NCBI GenBank assembly: GCA_964017045.1
Contig: OZ024804.1
Span: 21,952,537-22,016,536 of the forward strand
Direction: 5' to 3'
DNA: 64,000 bases
From: Omphiscola glabra
Taxonomy: Eukaryota > Mollusca > Gastropoda > Lymnaeidae
Made by a program: the position numbers and the translations under genes. The notes under the pieces were generated by a model. The model searched no databases. It had not been told where the DNA came from and worked only from the letters and a program-made list of their open reading frames with translations. Of the stretch, positions 33,801-38,995 are shown in pieces; the stretch's first letter is position 1; each line of letters starts with the position of its first letter.

Positions 33801-36413
33801 AAAGTAATGACTTCGACTTCCAATAATGTATAGATTAACAGCCTAATTCTTATCGATTCAATGTTTTGCATCTCAATCGTCACAAAAGATAGAAAGAGGG
33901 GTAATCCATTTAACGTGGTTAAAATGGAAAAAAATTAACCTAAATTTTTATTAGTAATTGTCAGGTAGATAATGTTTAACTTAAAAAAAAAGCTTTTTAA
34001 ATTATTTATTGAAATAAATTTAACAACTCCTAAAAACAAAGTTTTTTGTATAAATCATTTATATGCATTTTTGATTGCATGTATGTCATTGTACGTGGTT
34101 TATCATTTATAAAAAGCGGTTATGTAAATGGGAAAATTTGTGGCGAAAAGAACATTTCGTATTCCCTCCATTTTCCCTTTCAAAAATCTATTTCTTTTTT
34201 ACTGCATACCGATACATCACAAATACAAAGCACATAGCAACAGCCGCACAATTAATCTCCACACCAAAGCACGCACCTATTGATCAAATCATATTTCATT
34301 CATCTTCACCCCATGAAAAACATTTTTGGAGGTTGGGAATGAGGCTAAAAATTTTACAGAATGTTACGCCATCGGCTCCCAGTCTATGTGCCACGTTTCA
34401 GCTCGATAGGATGACGGGAAAAGGGTCTATTAGCCGTTCGGAGGTTTTGCCTTAAACACAGAAACACGCGGAAAAAAATAAACGAAGTTAATATTATTAT
34501 CATTTGTTGTCTTCTATAGCGCGTTACCACAGCCTAGGGCTGGGCTCACCAAGCTGTACATAGAAATATTGGAAAAAGAGTCATAATCGTGACAATAAAA
34601 TAAAATACATTTATGTAATAAAGAACAGCTGTATAGAGACAAAACAAAAACTAACGCATTTTCACCCCATCCACCCCAGAACTTTTCGTTGACAAGCCAT
34701 GGACGGCGGCCAGCAGCATCGTTTATCGGTCAGATGTTTAATTAAACAACACATAAAAACAAAGTTTTACTTTGTACATTTTTATTATTTAATTTTTTAT
34801 TACTATTACAACGACCCACCCACTTTTACACCGCAGATTTAATTCACCAAATATTTTAAAAAAAAAAGCAAAAAATAAATATCTACTAACCAAAAGCACT
34901 TGCGATATATTTTTAAAGAATTGTATTAATCGCAGTTATCGGGAGTTGTATTTCGCTAAATCAGTGGCATCATATTTCCTTCATCTTCTCCTTTAAAGAC
35001 AATGAAAAAAATATCTTTCGGGATTTAGGGCCGGGGCTGAAAATTCGATAGCATATATTGTCATTGGTAACGGGTCTATGTGCTAAGTTTCAGTTCGACA
35101 GGATTACGGGAAGTATGTCAATTAGCCAGAAACTTTGACCAGCCAGAAATACACACACAAAAAAAATGCATGTTAATATAAAGGATAATGTATAAACGGC
35201 CCACAACAGGGAAAACCTGACGCGTGTACTGGATACGTCGTATTAAAACCCCCAATCATTGAATTGACTGGACAGCTCCAATCTTGATGTAGGGTTGTAA
35301 AGCTTGAGTTATATACAGCTTTAAGAAACAATCTTAAATCTCAATCTTCATATTAAATGAGAGAGAGAGAGAGAATAATTTTAAACATATTTCTTTAGAA
35401 AGATTCCAGTGTAGGAGAATCAGTCCTAAATGCTCAGGCTCAACGTCTCAGAGGCGTATCATACTTCTAGAGCATCACCCAAGCGTTTGTTCAAGATGCT
35501 CAGGCTCAAAGTCTCAGAGGCGTATCACACTTCTAGAACATCGCCCAAACGTTTGTTCAAGTGTTGCATGGCAGACCAGAATGGAGCCAACTAATCTGCT
35601 TATTGGAGCGTTGAGAATAAGCATTGTCATCGGCACTAATAAAATATGCAACTCAGTCCGTTCATGAGACAAGATTTTAGGGTCAAAGAGTATTACAATC
35701 TCACTCAAGAGTTTCTCAATAAAATGACTTATTCGTCCTCTAACTTAAAGCGCACACATTATAATTGATACACAATTCTAAGATCGATCACATTTGGATG
35801 AATTTCGACAGTCGTGTAGCAACTCAATTCTAACTTTTAACACATCCCATTTTCAAATGAGTTCTACAACACACGGTCCTTGACATAGCCTGGGTTGGCT
35901 ATCAAAAAATGTGTCGATACATAAAATTTGAAAATCTAAGATTTTTCTTTTTAAATGACCATTAATTAATTGTGCACAGTATTTACTTCAGCGTGATGAA
36001 TTCCTTGAAGTAAACAAATCACGAAACTTTGGGAGGCACTTGTTCATAGAGAATTATGTGATATTTTGCCCTACAAAATTTGCTCTACGCAATTGTTTCG
36101 AAACGGCTTTTACTCGTTTACCACGGCACAGCACGTACCAAGAATGTTTTTATACATTTAATGCATGTGCATACTTTGCTTTGTTTAGGATCGACTCTTT
36201 AAGAATTATGGAATTGTGTCAGCTATTGGAAAGATGTAGTTAAATAGCATGCCATTTGTAAGATTGTAGTTTTACTATTTTGTTTTAAAAAATCCACGTT
36301 AGGACTACGTATAATATGTTCGCTGTAGGTCTTATGAAATGACTCACCTGTCTCAGGAGGCACGCGACGAAAACAATGAAGAAACCACGGCAACACGTTG
36401 AACGAAGCGCCAT
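6205..36413 (-). CDS. Secreted single-Kunitz-domain protein with lysine-rich tail (reconstructed, 6 exons)
   Basis: Seen: six minus-strand exons join without a phase break: 36348-36413, 14605-14655, 9190-9295, 8696-8804, 8091-8169 and 6205-6888. They give 1095 bp and 364 residues. The layout is a hydrophobic signal peptide (1-22), a cysteine module (C38, C45, C51, C67; spacing 6-5-15), a Kunitz domain (C80, C89, C105, C113, C126, C130; spacing 8-15-7-12-3), an acidic linker and a lysine-rich tract (about 215-253). Known: Kunitz domains are disulphide-rich extracellular folds, many of which inhibit serine proteases through a basic P1 residue. Here P1, the residue after C89, is glycine, so trypsin-like inhibition is unlikely. 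Inference: the protein is secreted and the lysine tract may bind polyanions or matrix. Linking the signal exon over a 21.7-kb intron rests on matching phase 0, strand and order. Further exons may lie in that intron. Confidence 0.72.
7260..8030. other. GC-richer island in an intron, possibly transposon-derived
   Basis: About 770 bp clearly richer in GC than the surrounding DNA, inside the intron between the last exon and the second Kunitz exon. Short plus-strand frames occur (7740-7925 and 7867-8154), but none shows a recognisable domain and no clean splice pair brackets it. The abrupt composition change suggests an inserted element or a lost retroelement 5' region; this is inference. 6889-7259 is AT-rich intron. 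Confidence 0.35.
8091..8169 (-). CDS. Kunitz gene exon: second half of Kunitz domain
   Basis: The acceptor is ttttcag and the donor GTAAGT. The exon completes a serine codon with the previous exon, then encodes [19 protein letters not shown], the classic end of a Kunitz domain, with the GCGGN turn and the last three cysteines. It ends in phase 0. The intron that splits the domain lies just before the glycine-cysteine pair. Confidence 0.92.
8231..8480. repeat. 25-bp intronic minisatellite, 10 copies
   Basis: Ten almost identical 25-bp units (core gggagttttctcatccg) lie in the 526-bp intron that divides the Kunitz domain. Variants are single bases (agcggaag, agtggg, agcagg). The array makes up about half of this intron. 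Confidence 0.96.
8696..8804 (-). CDS. Kunitz gene exon: first half of Kunitz domain
   Basis: The acceptor (ttttccccaccag) and donor (GTGAGT) are both strong. The exon enters in phase 1 and leaves in phase 2. It encodes [14 protein letters not shown], then [21 protein letters not shown]. The C-x8-C-x15-C spacing and the RWYFN and GAC motifs match Kunitz domains. The P1 residue directly after the second cysteine is glycine, where trypsin inhibitors carry Lys or Arg. Confidence 0.93.
8931..9035 (-). repeat. Interspersed repeat fragment (family R1)
   Basis: Minus-strand reading contains the words cgattagccgtccgaagat and gttcgatagaatgg. The same segment recurs, diverged, near 31500 (minus), 34400, 35100 and 44480 (plus). 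It is an old dispersed repeat; the superfamily is not determined. It lies in the intron upstream of the first Kunitz half-exon. Confidence 0.55.
9190..9295 (-). CDS. Kunitz gene exon: cysteine module
   Basis: The acceptor has a pyrimidine run (gtctttccatcag) and the donor is GTAGGT. The exon enters in phase 0 and leaves in phase 1, so its last G joins TG of the next exon to make valine. It encodes [19 protein letters not shown], then a proline-rich stretch and a fourth cysteine. With C38 from the previous exon the spacing is C-6-C-5-C-15-C. I do not recognise this as a named domain; it resembles short disulphide modules that sit next to Kunitz or WAP domains in secreted proteins. Confidence 0.82.
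9393..9565. repeat. 26-bp intronic minisatellite, about 6-7 copies
   Basis: Units with the core gggtgattggagatatttgt repeat every 26 bp in the intron between the cysteine-module exon and the 14605-14655 exon. 9566-10080 beyond it holds only homopolymer runs and no recognisable gene. Confidence 0.93.
10081..11075. repeat. 30-bp minisatellite, about 17 clean copies plus decayed flank
   Basis: From about 10552 to 11040, 30-bp units (words ttgtggacgtaccatg and ttatgcatgttaac) are almost perfect. From 10081 to 10550 the same words recur at irregular spacing of about 30-38 bp and are much diverged. The period is a multiple of three, so long open frames run through on both strands; none is a gene. 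The old flank and young core suggest growth from one side. Confidence 0.95.
11201..13588. repeat. 12-bp satellite array, about 199 copies
   Basis: About 2.4 kb of the unit gatctaacaaac, with rare indels (near 11417, 11713, 11942, 12147 and 12549). Variation sits at two places: taacgaac/taacaaac/taacagac, and aacgatc/aatgatc. Two of these classes are CG to CA and CG to TG, as expected when methylated CpG deaminates. GATC occurs in nearly every unit. Minus-strand frames encode runs of LLDR and LLDH; they have no other composition, so I do not call a protein. Confidence 0.98.
13950..14570. repeat. 26-bp minisatellite, about 23 copies
   Basis: Diverged units contain cacatacctcacagtactc and acaaggg. 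The array ends about 35 bp before the donor side of the exon at 14605-14655. 13589-13949 between this and the 12-bp array is AT-rich with no feature. Confidence 0.92.
14605..14655 (-). CDS. Kunitz gene exon: 17-codon exon before the cysteine module
   Basis: The acceptor is ttttcccacag and the donor is a perfect GTAAGT. Of the three frames, only phase 0 both stays open and joins correctly to the next exon, and it encodes [17 protein letters not shown]. It supplies the first cysteine of the four-cysteine module. The short length and strong sites on both sides support a real internal exon. Confidence 0.75.
14656..15040. other. Intron, no feature recognised
   Basis: AT-rich first part of the long intron in genomic order. 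No tandem repeat, splice pair or domain seen. Confidence 0.5.
15041..15715. repeat. 37-bp minisatellite, about 18 copies in two subtypes
   Basis: All units share tcacctagatggtg or tcagctagatggtg. The first seven or so carry accgctggaaataac and the next ten carry gtcgatggacataac, with a sharp switch near 15290. The block structure suggests two successive local amplifications from different parent units. Confidence 0.95.
15716..16235. other. Intron, no feature recognised
   Basis: Ordinary AT-rich intron sequence; no repeat or coding signal found on either strand. Confidence 0.5.
16236..16372. repeat. G-rich simple repeat (gatgggg motifs)
   Basis: Irregular repetition of gatgggg, gatgtgatgggg and gagatggggg. 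Many GGGG runs on the plus strand within 130 bp could form G-quadruplexes in principle. The minus-strand open frame here is repeat-derived. Confidence 0.75.
16654..16662 (-). promoter_or_regulatory. Candidate nuclear-receptor monomer site TCAAGGTCA
   Basis: Minus-strand TCAAGGTCA matches the known ERR/NR5A extended half-site exactly and overlaps a second AAGGTC. It lies deep in the Kunitz gene's first intron. A nonamer match can occur by chance in 64 kb, so this is only a candidate. The rest of 16373-17300 is AT-rich intron with no other feature. Confidence 0.25.
17328..17438 (-). other. Candidate exon or decayed coding fragment
   Basis: A strong acceptor (cggcacctaccttag) opens a phase-0 frame of 36 codons ending in TGA. 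It begins [20 protein letters not shown] and its composition looks like protein. There is no donor before the stop, so it would have to be an alternative last exon of the Kunitz gene, or a remnant. The 155-codon minus-strand frame at 17219-17686 overlaps it in another frame and looks less like protein. No family recognised. Confidence 0.3.
17700..18110. repeat. Degenerate 33-bp tandem repeat, interrupted by a MITE
   Basis: Words such as gatacgaatcc, atgtgcgactcc and agttgatcaa recur every 33 bp or so on both sides of the MITE at 17828-18024. The flanks line up as one array once the MITE and one target copy are removed. Confidence 0.7.
17828..18024. mobile_element. hAT-like MITE, 197 bp, perfect 8-bp target duplication
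   Basis: The ends carry the inverted repeats AGGGCCGGATTTAC and GTAAATCCGGCCCT. The host sequence GATCGAAG appears directly before (17820-17827) and after (18025-18032). Eight-bp duplications are typical of hAT superfamily elements. The interior is AT-rich with no coding capacity. The perfect duplication suggests a fairly recent insertion. Confidence 0.85.
18111..18644. other. Intron, no feature recognised
   Basis: AT-rich intron with poly-A runs; no repeat array or splice pair seen. A minisatellite follows directly. Confidence 0.45.
18645..19205. repeat. 29-bp minisatellite, about 18 copies
   Basis: Units with gtcgctgccaccttgagcg and gtgttatttt repeat every 29 bp. The left edge (18645-18770) carries an older form with cacgtgtc in place of ttgagcgtg. 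Variants include gagcg, gaccg and gaacg. Confidence 0.95.
19365..19625. repeat. Degenerate minisatellite, about 50-bp units, 5 copies
   Basis: The words gatgatgtgatgg, ttggcaacggggttg and cactctctgg recur at roughly 50-bp spacing. Two alternating forms (tttatgatgat and gtaatgataat) suggest a two-unit substructure. Confidence 0.8.
19937..20041 (-). other. Candidate exon in GC-richer patch
   Basis: A compact patch richer in GC than its surroundings has a minus-strand acceptor ending in ctag. In one frame it is cysteine-rich ([18 protein letters not shown]) and would enter in phase 1 and leave in phase 0 at a weak donor GTGTTA, which fits the 14605-14655 exon. A second frame is also open for 38 codons. 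The acceptor has another AG 12 bases upstream, which weakens it. I treat it as unproven. 19626-19936 and 20042-20450 hold nothing else I can support. Confidence 0.25.
20455..21183. repeat. 36-bp minisatellite, about 20 copies
   Basis: Units with agtttggaggccgttctcc and ctagatacatgacacat repeat every 36 bp with few differences; the right half prefers acttgacac over acatgacac. The period is a multiple of three and stop-free in several frames, so long frames occur on both strands. None is a gene. Confidence 0.97.
21370..21475. repeat. 46-bp duplication, 2 copies and a part
   Basis: The segment with acagatagattagtgaag and caaaactattagatgacat occurs twice in tandem with a third partial copy. The surrounding 21184-22170 is AT-rich and otherwise unremarkable. 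Confidence 0.8.
22173..22440. repeat. 44-bp minisatellite, 6 copies
   Basis: Units with agatatctttgaagcac and atcagaagatagatttag repeat every 44 bp, with decay in the last copy. Confidence 0.93.
22560..22885. repeat. Strongly diverged tandem repeat (ttatagcttggcttacctcc)
   Basis: Phrases close to ttatagcttggcttacctcc and catcatactgt recur about eight times at irregular spacing. This looks like an old minisatellite. Confidence 0.6.
23073..23300 (+). pseudogene. Possible LINE reverse-transcriptase fragment
   Basis: A forward frame cut by the assembly gap reads [20 protein letters not shown], followed by a charged helix-like stretch. LGVTL followed by a short loop and HxxxxR is reminiscent of the region after the catalytic palm in non-LTR reverse transcriptases. 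The match is partial and from memory of the family pattern only. It would be a remnant, not an active element. Confidence 0.3.
23313..23512. other. Assembly gap, 200 N
   Basis: Exactly 200 N, probably a placeholder length. The true size and content here are unknown. Frames spanning it are meaningless. Confidence 0.99.
23720..23992. repeat. 12-bp minisatellite, about 22 copies
   Basis: The unit gacattggcgtg, with the variant gacattgacatg, runs through 270 bp. CG/CA alternation (ggcgtg, gacatg) again fits CpG decay. Minus-strand frames are repeat-derived. Confidence 0.93.
23993..24933. other. Intron; remnant of a ggttctcagag-type element
   Basis: No gene supported. The 67-codon forward frame at 24072-24275 has mixed composition but no recognisable domain. 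Near 24505 the phrase aatggttctcagagtagg resembles the ends of old hAT elements and the words found in the palindrome arms at 49.2-51.1 kb. Confidence 0.4.
24934..25225 (-). mobile_element. LINE 3' end (family L1t), copy 1
   Basis: On the minus strand an AT-rich segment ends in tgtacagcgtggttagccc, then a G/C-rich hairpin (agcccagccc pairing with agggctgggct), and then (tta/tag)n simple repeat. The same ending is found at 34495-34600 (minus) and 46920-47275 (plus). A shared 3' terminal hairpin followed by a short tandem tail is typical of CR1/L2-type LINEs. Confidence 0.65.
25248..25418 (-). other. Candidate exon, protein-like open frame
   Basis: A minus-strand frame of about 57 codons reads [20 protein letters not shown], then a hydrophobic stretch ([12 protein letters not shown]). 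It is followed by a usable donor GTGAGG. Several AG acceptors lie upstream. With the acceptor at ttcggag the exon would be phase 0 in and phase 1 out, which would fit the candidate exon near 20.0 kb. It could equally be the end of a retroelement frame, since a LINE tail follows. No family recognised. Confidence 0.35.
25430..25585. repeat. About 26-bp minisatellite, 5-6 copies
   Basis: Units with gaatcacgaatagattaag repeat with small length variation. Confidence 0.85.
25586..26999. other. Intron, no gene; R1-like repeat around 26170-26400
   Basis: AT-rich sequence with homopolymer runs. The stretch near 26250-26340 (caaaagcacttgtg, gcagttattggga) resembles the interior of repeat family R1 at 34880-34960, in the same orientation. 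Nothing else supported. Confidence 0.4.
27008..27157. mobile_element. hAT-like MITE, 150 bp, with imperfect 8-bp target duplication
   Basis: The ends are CAGTGGCGTAGC and its inverted partner AACGCCACTG. Flanks are gtttcgag and gtaccgag (6 of 8 match), consistent with an old hAT insertion. The ends match those of the MITE at 33114-33266. Confidence 0.7.
27158..28000. other. Intron, no gene recognised
   Basis: Two overlapping forward frames near 27447-27825 have ordinary amino-acid composition but no recognisable domain and no clean splice pair. The rest is AT-rich. Confidence 0.4.
28004..28500. repeat. 48-bp minisatellite, about 9-10 copies
   Basis: Units with gtgatcgctagctatggctg and gcgtggtatgt repeat every 48 bp; the last three are diverged and of irregular length. 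Confidence 0.93.
28501..29555. other. Intron, no gene recognised
   Basis: AT-rich with one G12 run near 28811. Small frames show no domain. Confidence 0.45.
29556..29725. repeat. GA-rich purine tract
   Basis: Mostly purine on the plus strand (gagagaaaga, ggaagggg, gagaagggg). The forward frame at 29374-29622 runs into it and is low in complexity. 29726-30065 has no feature. Confidence 0.75.
30068..30395. repeat. 27-bp minisatellite, about 12 copies
   Basis: Units with cccagcccctaccttgccc and aacctacat repeat every 27 bp. Variants are aaccctgccc and acccacat. The period is a multiple of three and open in two forward frames, giving Pro-rich peptides that I reject as genes. Confidence 0.96.
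30396..31486. other. Intron, no gene recognised; short duplication at 31383-31440
   Basis: The 28-bp phrase cagacgtcatagttacaatg plus acgt occurs twice in tandem near 31389-31435. Otherwise AT-rich with poly-T runs. Confidence 0.45.
31488..31770 (-). repeat. Interspersed repeat family R1, copy on minus strand
   Basis: Begins with cttcggacggctaattgac and continues through gaaggaaatatgatttgccg and cgataactgcgc. The reverse complement of this order is seen at 34880-35160. It is a diverged dispersed repeat. Confidence 0.6.
31771..32339. other. Intron, no feature recognised
   Basis: AT-rich; no tandem repeat, splice pair or domain seen. Confidence 0.5.
32340..32905. repeat. 24-bp minisatellite with TGACGTAC in each unit, about 23 copies
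   Basis: Units read caatgacgtaccactacaac plus four bases. The left six units use a variant with aacaagggcggc. Almost every unit holds TGACGTAC, which contains the TGACG core bound by CREB/ATF-type bZIP proteins in animals. The period is a multiple of three and stop-free in several frames on both strands, so frames such as MTYHYNDT repeats are by-products. Confidence 0.95.
33046..33102 (-). other. Candidate 19-codon exon beside a MITE
   Basis: Minus-strand phase-0 frame [19 protein letters not shown] lies between an acceptor ending ggcag and a weak donor GTGAAG. It is phase 0 on both sides, so it could insert between the signal exon and the next exon without breaking frame. It contains an N-glycosylation motif (NWT). 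A hAT MITE ends about 10 bases upstream of the acceptor, so the natural pyrimidine tract is replaced. Speculative. Confidence 0.25.
33114..33266. mobile_element. hAT-like MITE, 153 bp, 8-bp target duplication
   Basis: The terminal inverted repeats are CAGTGGCGTAGTGAG and CTCGCTACGCCACTG. Flanking copies are ccataaac (33106-33113) and ccatcaac (33267-33274), 7 of 8 identical. A second internal inverted repeat (gccccgggcgc) adds to the foldback structure. No coding capacity. Confidence 0.85.
33275..34019. other. Intron, no gene recognised
   Basis: Minus-strand frames at 33350-33657 have ordinary composition but no recognisable domain or splice pair. Confidence 0.4.
34020..34460 (+). repeat. 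Interspersed repeat family R1, copy
   Basis: Opens with cctaaaaacaaagtttttt and ends with cgataggatgacgggaa and attagccgttcgg. The copy at 44115-44530 aligns over the same order of words. The forward frame at 34075-34455 lies wholly in the repeat and is not a gene. Confidence 0.7.
34495..34605 (-). mobile_element. LINE 3' end (family L1t), copy 2
   Basis: The minus strand carries tgtacagcttggtgagccc, the same hairpin in diverged form (cagccctaggctgtgg), and then an att-rich tail. Orientation matches copy 1. Confidence 0.65.
34745..35160 (+). repeat. Interspersed repeat family R1, diverged copy
   Basis: Contains aaaacaaagttttac, caaaagcacttgcgata, cagttatcgggagttg and cgacaggattacgggaa in the family order. 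It is more diverged than the 34020 copy and 285 bp away from it. Confidence 0.6.
35161..36345. other. Intron of Kunitz gene, no gene; 108-bp duplication near 35425-35540
   Basis: The phrases gctcaggctcaacgtctcag and gaggcgtatcatacttctag occur at about 35431 and again, slightly changed, at about 35499. Otherwise AT-rich with no coding signal. Confidence 0.5.
36348..36413 (-). CDS. Kunitz gene, first coding exon: signal peptide
   Basis: The start codon has a good context (A at -3, G at +4). The 22 codons read [20 protein letters not shown], then RQ, a typical n-region and hydrophobic core of a secretion signal. A perfect donor GTGAGT follows in phase 0. Assigning it to the Kunitz gene rests on phase 0 on both sides, same strand and correct order, since no other start exon was found upstream of the 14605-14655 exon. 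Cleavage probably occurs near or just after its end. Confidence 0.7.
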
Positions 36414-36945
36414 CCTAGATATCGTCTTTTTCCGCAGCCACTGAATGACAATCTCCGTGTTCAGATGGAGACGTATGCACAGGGGAGATAATCTCTATAC
36501 ACAAGGGAGGTCAATCTGTATGCACAGATGAAGGGAAAAATTGTGTCCCTCCCCTTCTGTTATTCGTACGTGGCGAATGTGCGGCCACAAACATAAAAGT
36601 TAATCACGTGGTCATTCATTTTTGCTCTCATTGTCTTGTTAATTTTCTTCATTGACAAAATTCAAAACAGCCACTGCAAAACGTTTGAGGATAGTACGTT
36701 GGGAAAAAAAAGAAAGAAAATGTTATTTCTATTTGTTGGTCTCAGCGATTCAAGATTTTCTGAGGTTGGAAACAGTTGTCTGGACCAGTAGTTTTATCAG
36801 CCAACTCGCCGTCCCTAAACTCCCGCGCACAAACTGTCTCGCCGGGGTCCTCCTGCCTGAATGTTTGACAACATAAAAGAAGTCCAAGCCTCGTTCTGAA
36901 GTGCACAGGAAACGGAGATACGTGGAGCGTTACCTTGGCGTCCGA
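36414..36945 (-). promoter_or_regulatory. Probable 5' UTR and promoter region of the Kunitz gene
   Basis: Between the start codon and the DR1 motif the minus strand holds a CACGTG E-box (about 36603) followed by cttttatgtt, and several tgtgcatac repeats. No certain TATA box or initiator can be named. The extent is inferred from position only. Confidence 0.35.
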
Positions 36946-36957
36946 GGTCAGAGGTCA
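36945..36957 (+). promoter_or_regulatory. Perfect DR1 nuclear-receptor motif
   Basis: AGGTCAGAGGTCA is two exact half-sites spaced by one base, the known DR1 arrangement used by RXR, HNF4 and related receptors. It lies about 530 bp upstream of the Kunitz gene's start codon. Confidence 0.45.
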
Positions 36958-37454
36958 GCTCACACGACCTGCCTTGGAAATAATAACACTTTATTAGTAA
37001 CAATAACACTTTGTGTTACTACGGCCACATTTGTAGCACTACATTTTTTGACATAAGTAAACGCACTGTCAGCAATACAGCCATGTGTACAAAGCAACAT
37101 ATTAGTAACAATAATAATGTACTAATATTGCCAAAAGTGTGTGTAAAATGAAAAAAGCTTATTTGAATAAGATCCAACTGGTGAAATTAATGGTTTACTA
37201 CTTAACAGAAAGGTAGTGAGAATTTTACAGCTGTTTTTATAGTAAAGTTACCAAGAAAGCAGTTCTCCTAAGATATATAAAAAAAAATTGTTATAAACTT
37301 CATTGTGAATACGTTTGACTGTAAGTAGTTTTGTAACATACTATGCAGCTTATTATCGTACGTTATTTATCGTACGTACGTAGTTGTTCTTCGTATGCGC
37401 ATGTTTCATGACCTTTATACCGTTTTGCTGGTTAACAAAAATATGACCCTCTAT
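36958..37454. other. Intergenic, no gene recognised
   Basis: AT-rich; short repetition of aataacactttg near 36980-37010 and of cgtacgta near 37358-37382. Nothing else supported. Confidence 0.5.
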
Positions 37455-37469
37455 CATTCAAAGATCAAC

Positions 37470-37815
37470 TTAAGGCAAGCAATCAACTGACTGACTAGCC
37501 TTGGACAAGCTATCAACTGACTGACTAGCCTTGGAAAAGCAATCAACTGACTGACTAGCCTTGGACAAGCTATCAACTGACTGACTAGCCTTGGAAAAGC
37601 AATCAACTGACTGACTAGCCTTGGAAAAGCAATCAACTGACTGACTAGCCTTGGACAAGCAATCAACTGACTGACTAGCCTTGGACAAGCAATCAACTGA
37701 CTGACTAGCCTTGGAAAAGCAATCAACTGACTGACTAGCCTTGGAAAAGCAATCAACTGACTGACTAGCCTTGGAAAAGCAATCAACTGACTGACTAGCC
37801 TTGGACAAGCTATCA
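37470..37815. repeat. 30-bp minisatellite, 11-12 copies
   Basis: Units with caatcaactgactgactagc and cttggaaaag are nearly perfect; variants are ggacaagc/ggaaaagc and caatc/tatc. Minus-strand frames are repeat-derived. 37816-38400 beyond it is AT-rich and featureless. Confidence 0.97.
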
Positions 37816-38404
37816 CCGTCACTGTGTAATGGGAAACCAAATGATATTTATTTACAGCCGAAACTTCTCTGTTCAGTTGAAACAATTTCAAGTGTCCAGT
37901 GTAGCGGGCAATCGTCCATTTTTTGGACTTCTGATCTTTAGATTGACGTTTATATTCTTAGTTCGTGTGTATTACCATATATGTTAAATTTAGCTGATTT
38001 ATTTTAATTGCCTGGTAAATTTTCAAATATTTAAATATTGATTTTGAAAAGTTTAAAAAATGGTGGGGATTTGCCATGACAAGTCCAACGTACGAAGTAG
38101 AGTTTTAAATAAAGTCTTAGTTTGCGTCCCTTAACTTTTTTTGTTGTTTTAATTTGTGTAACGCAGCGAGAATAAGTGTCTATCACATTTTGTTGTATGC
38201 TTCACGTTTTTACTGGGATGAAACACATGACATATTACATATGACATATTGCATGTAATTAATGGTGTATCGAGCGTTATACGCACTGGGTGCTGGGGAA
38301 AAGGGACGTCGATTGTCTAGATGAGGCTGGAGGAGAGACCCGGGGGAGGGGGTGCTTTTTCCATTTACATAATTTAACAGAGTTTAACTGTTATTCTGAA
38401 CATA

Positions 38405-38695
38405 CTTGGTGTAATCAACACACGTATATTCTGTTTCAATTCAGCGTAGTTTGCACACGTATAGACTATATCAATTTAGCGTAGTTGGCACACGTATAGT
38501 CTATATCAATTCAGCGTAGTTGGCACACGTATAGTCTATATCAATTCAGCGTAGTTGGCACACGTATATTCTATATCAATTCAGCGTAGTTGACACACGT
38601 ATATTCTATATCAATTCAGCGTAGTTGACACACGTATATTCTGTTTCAATTCAGCGTAGTTTGCACACGTATAGTCTATCTCAATACGTCAGTTT
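38405..38695. repeat. 35-bp minisatellite, about 8 copies
   Basis: Units with cacacgtatattctatatc and aattcagcgtagttgg repeat every 35 bp. Confidence 0.94.
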
Positions 38696-38874
38696 AAATA
38701 AAGTTATGCACTAAAAGTAACACAAAGTATTAAAAAAGTAACGTACTAGATTTTGAATAAACAATTCAAGAGAAATGTATATATATATATGTAGTGTACG
38801 TTACATAAACGCTGACAAAGTCATGGATAAACCAGGCCCTAAGTTAACACTTTATGAGTTATGTAAAAACTTAC

Positions 38875-38938
38875 CCTTGGTTTTGCAACGGAATGAAATT
38901 GCTGGCGCCAAACACCTTGAATATATCCCTCATGAGTC
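38875..38938 (-). other. Candidate exon with strong splice sites
   Basis: The acceptor has a pyrimidine tract (ctatttctggacag) and the donor is a perfect GTAAGT. One frame contains an ATG and reads MRDIFKVFGASNFIPLQNQG up to the donor. The opposite strand is open over the same bases (38775-38990). Whether this is an upstream exon of the Kunitz gene, part of another gene, or chance cannot be decided. No family recognised. Confidence 0.3.
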
Positions 38939-38995
38939 CTGTCCAGAAATAGTCCAGGGCGTTGATAGCGGGCCACAGTTAAGAGTTTAGTCTCT

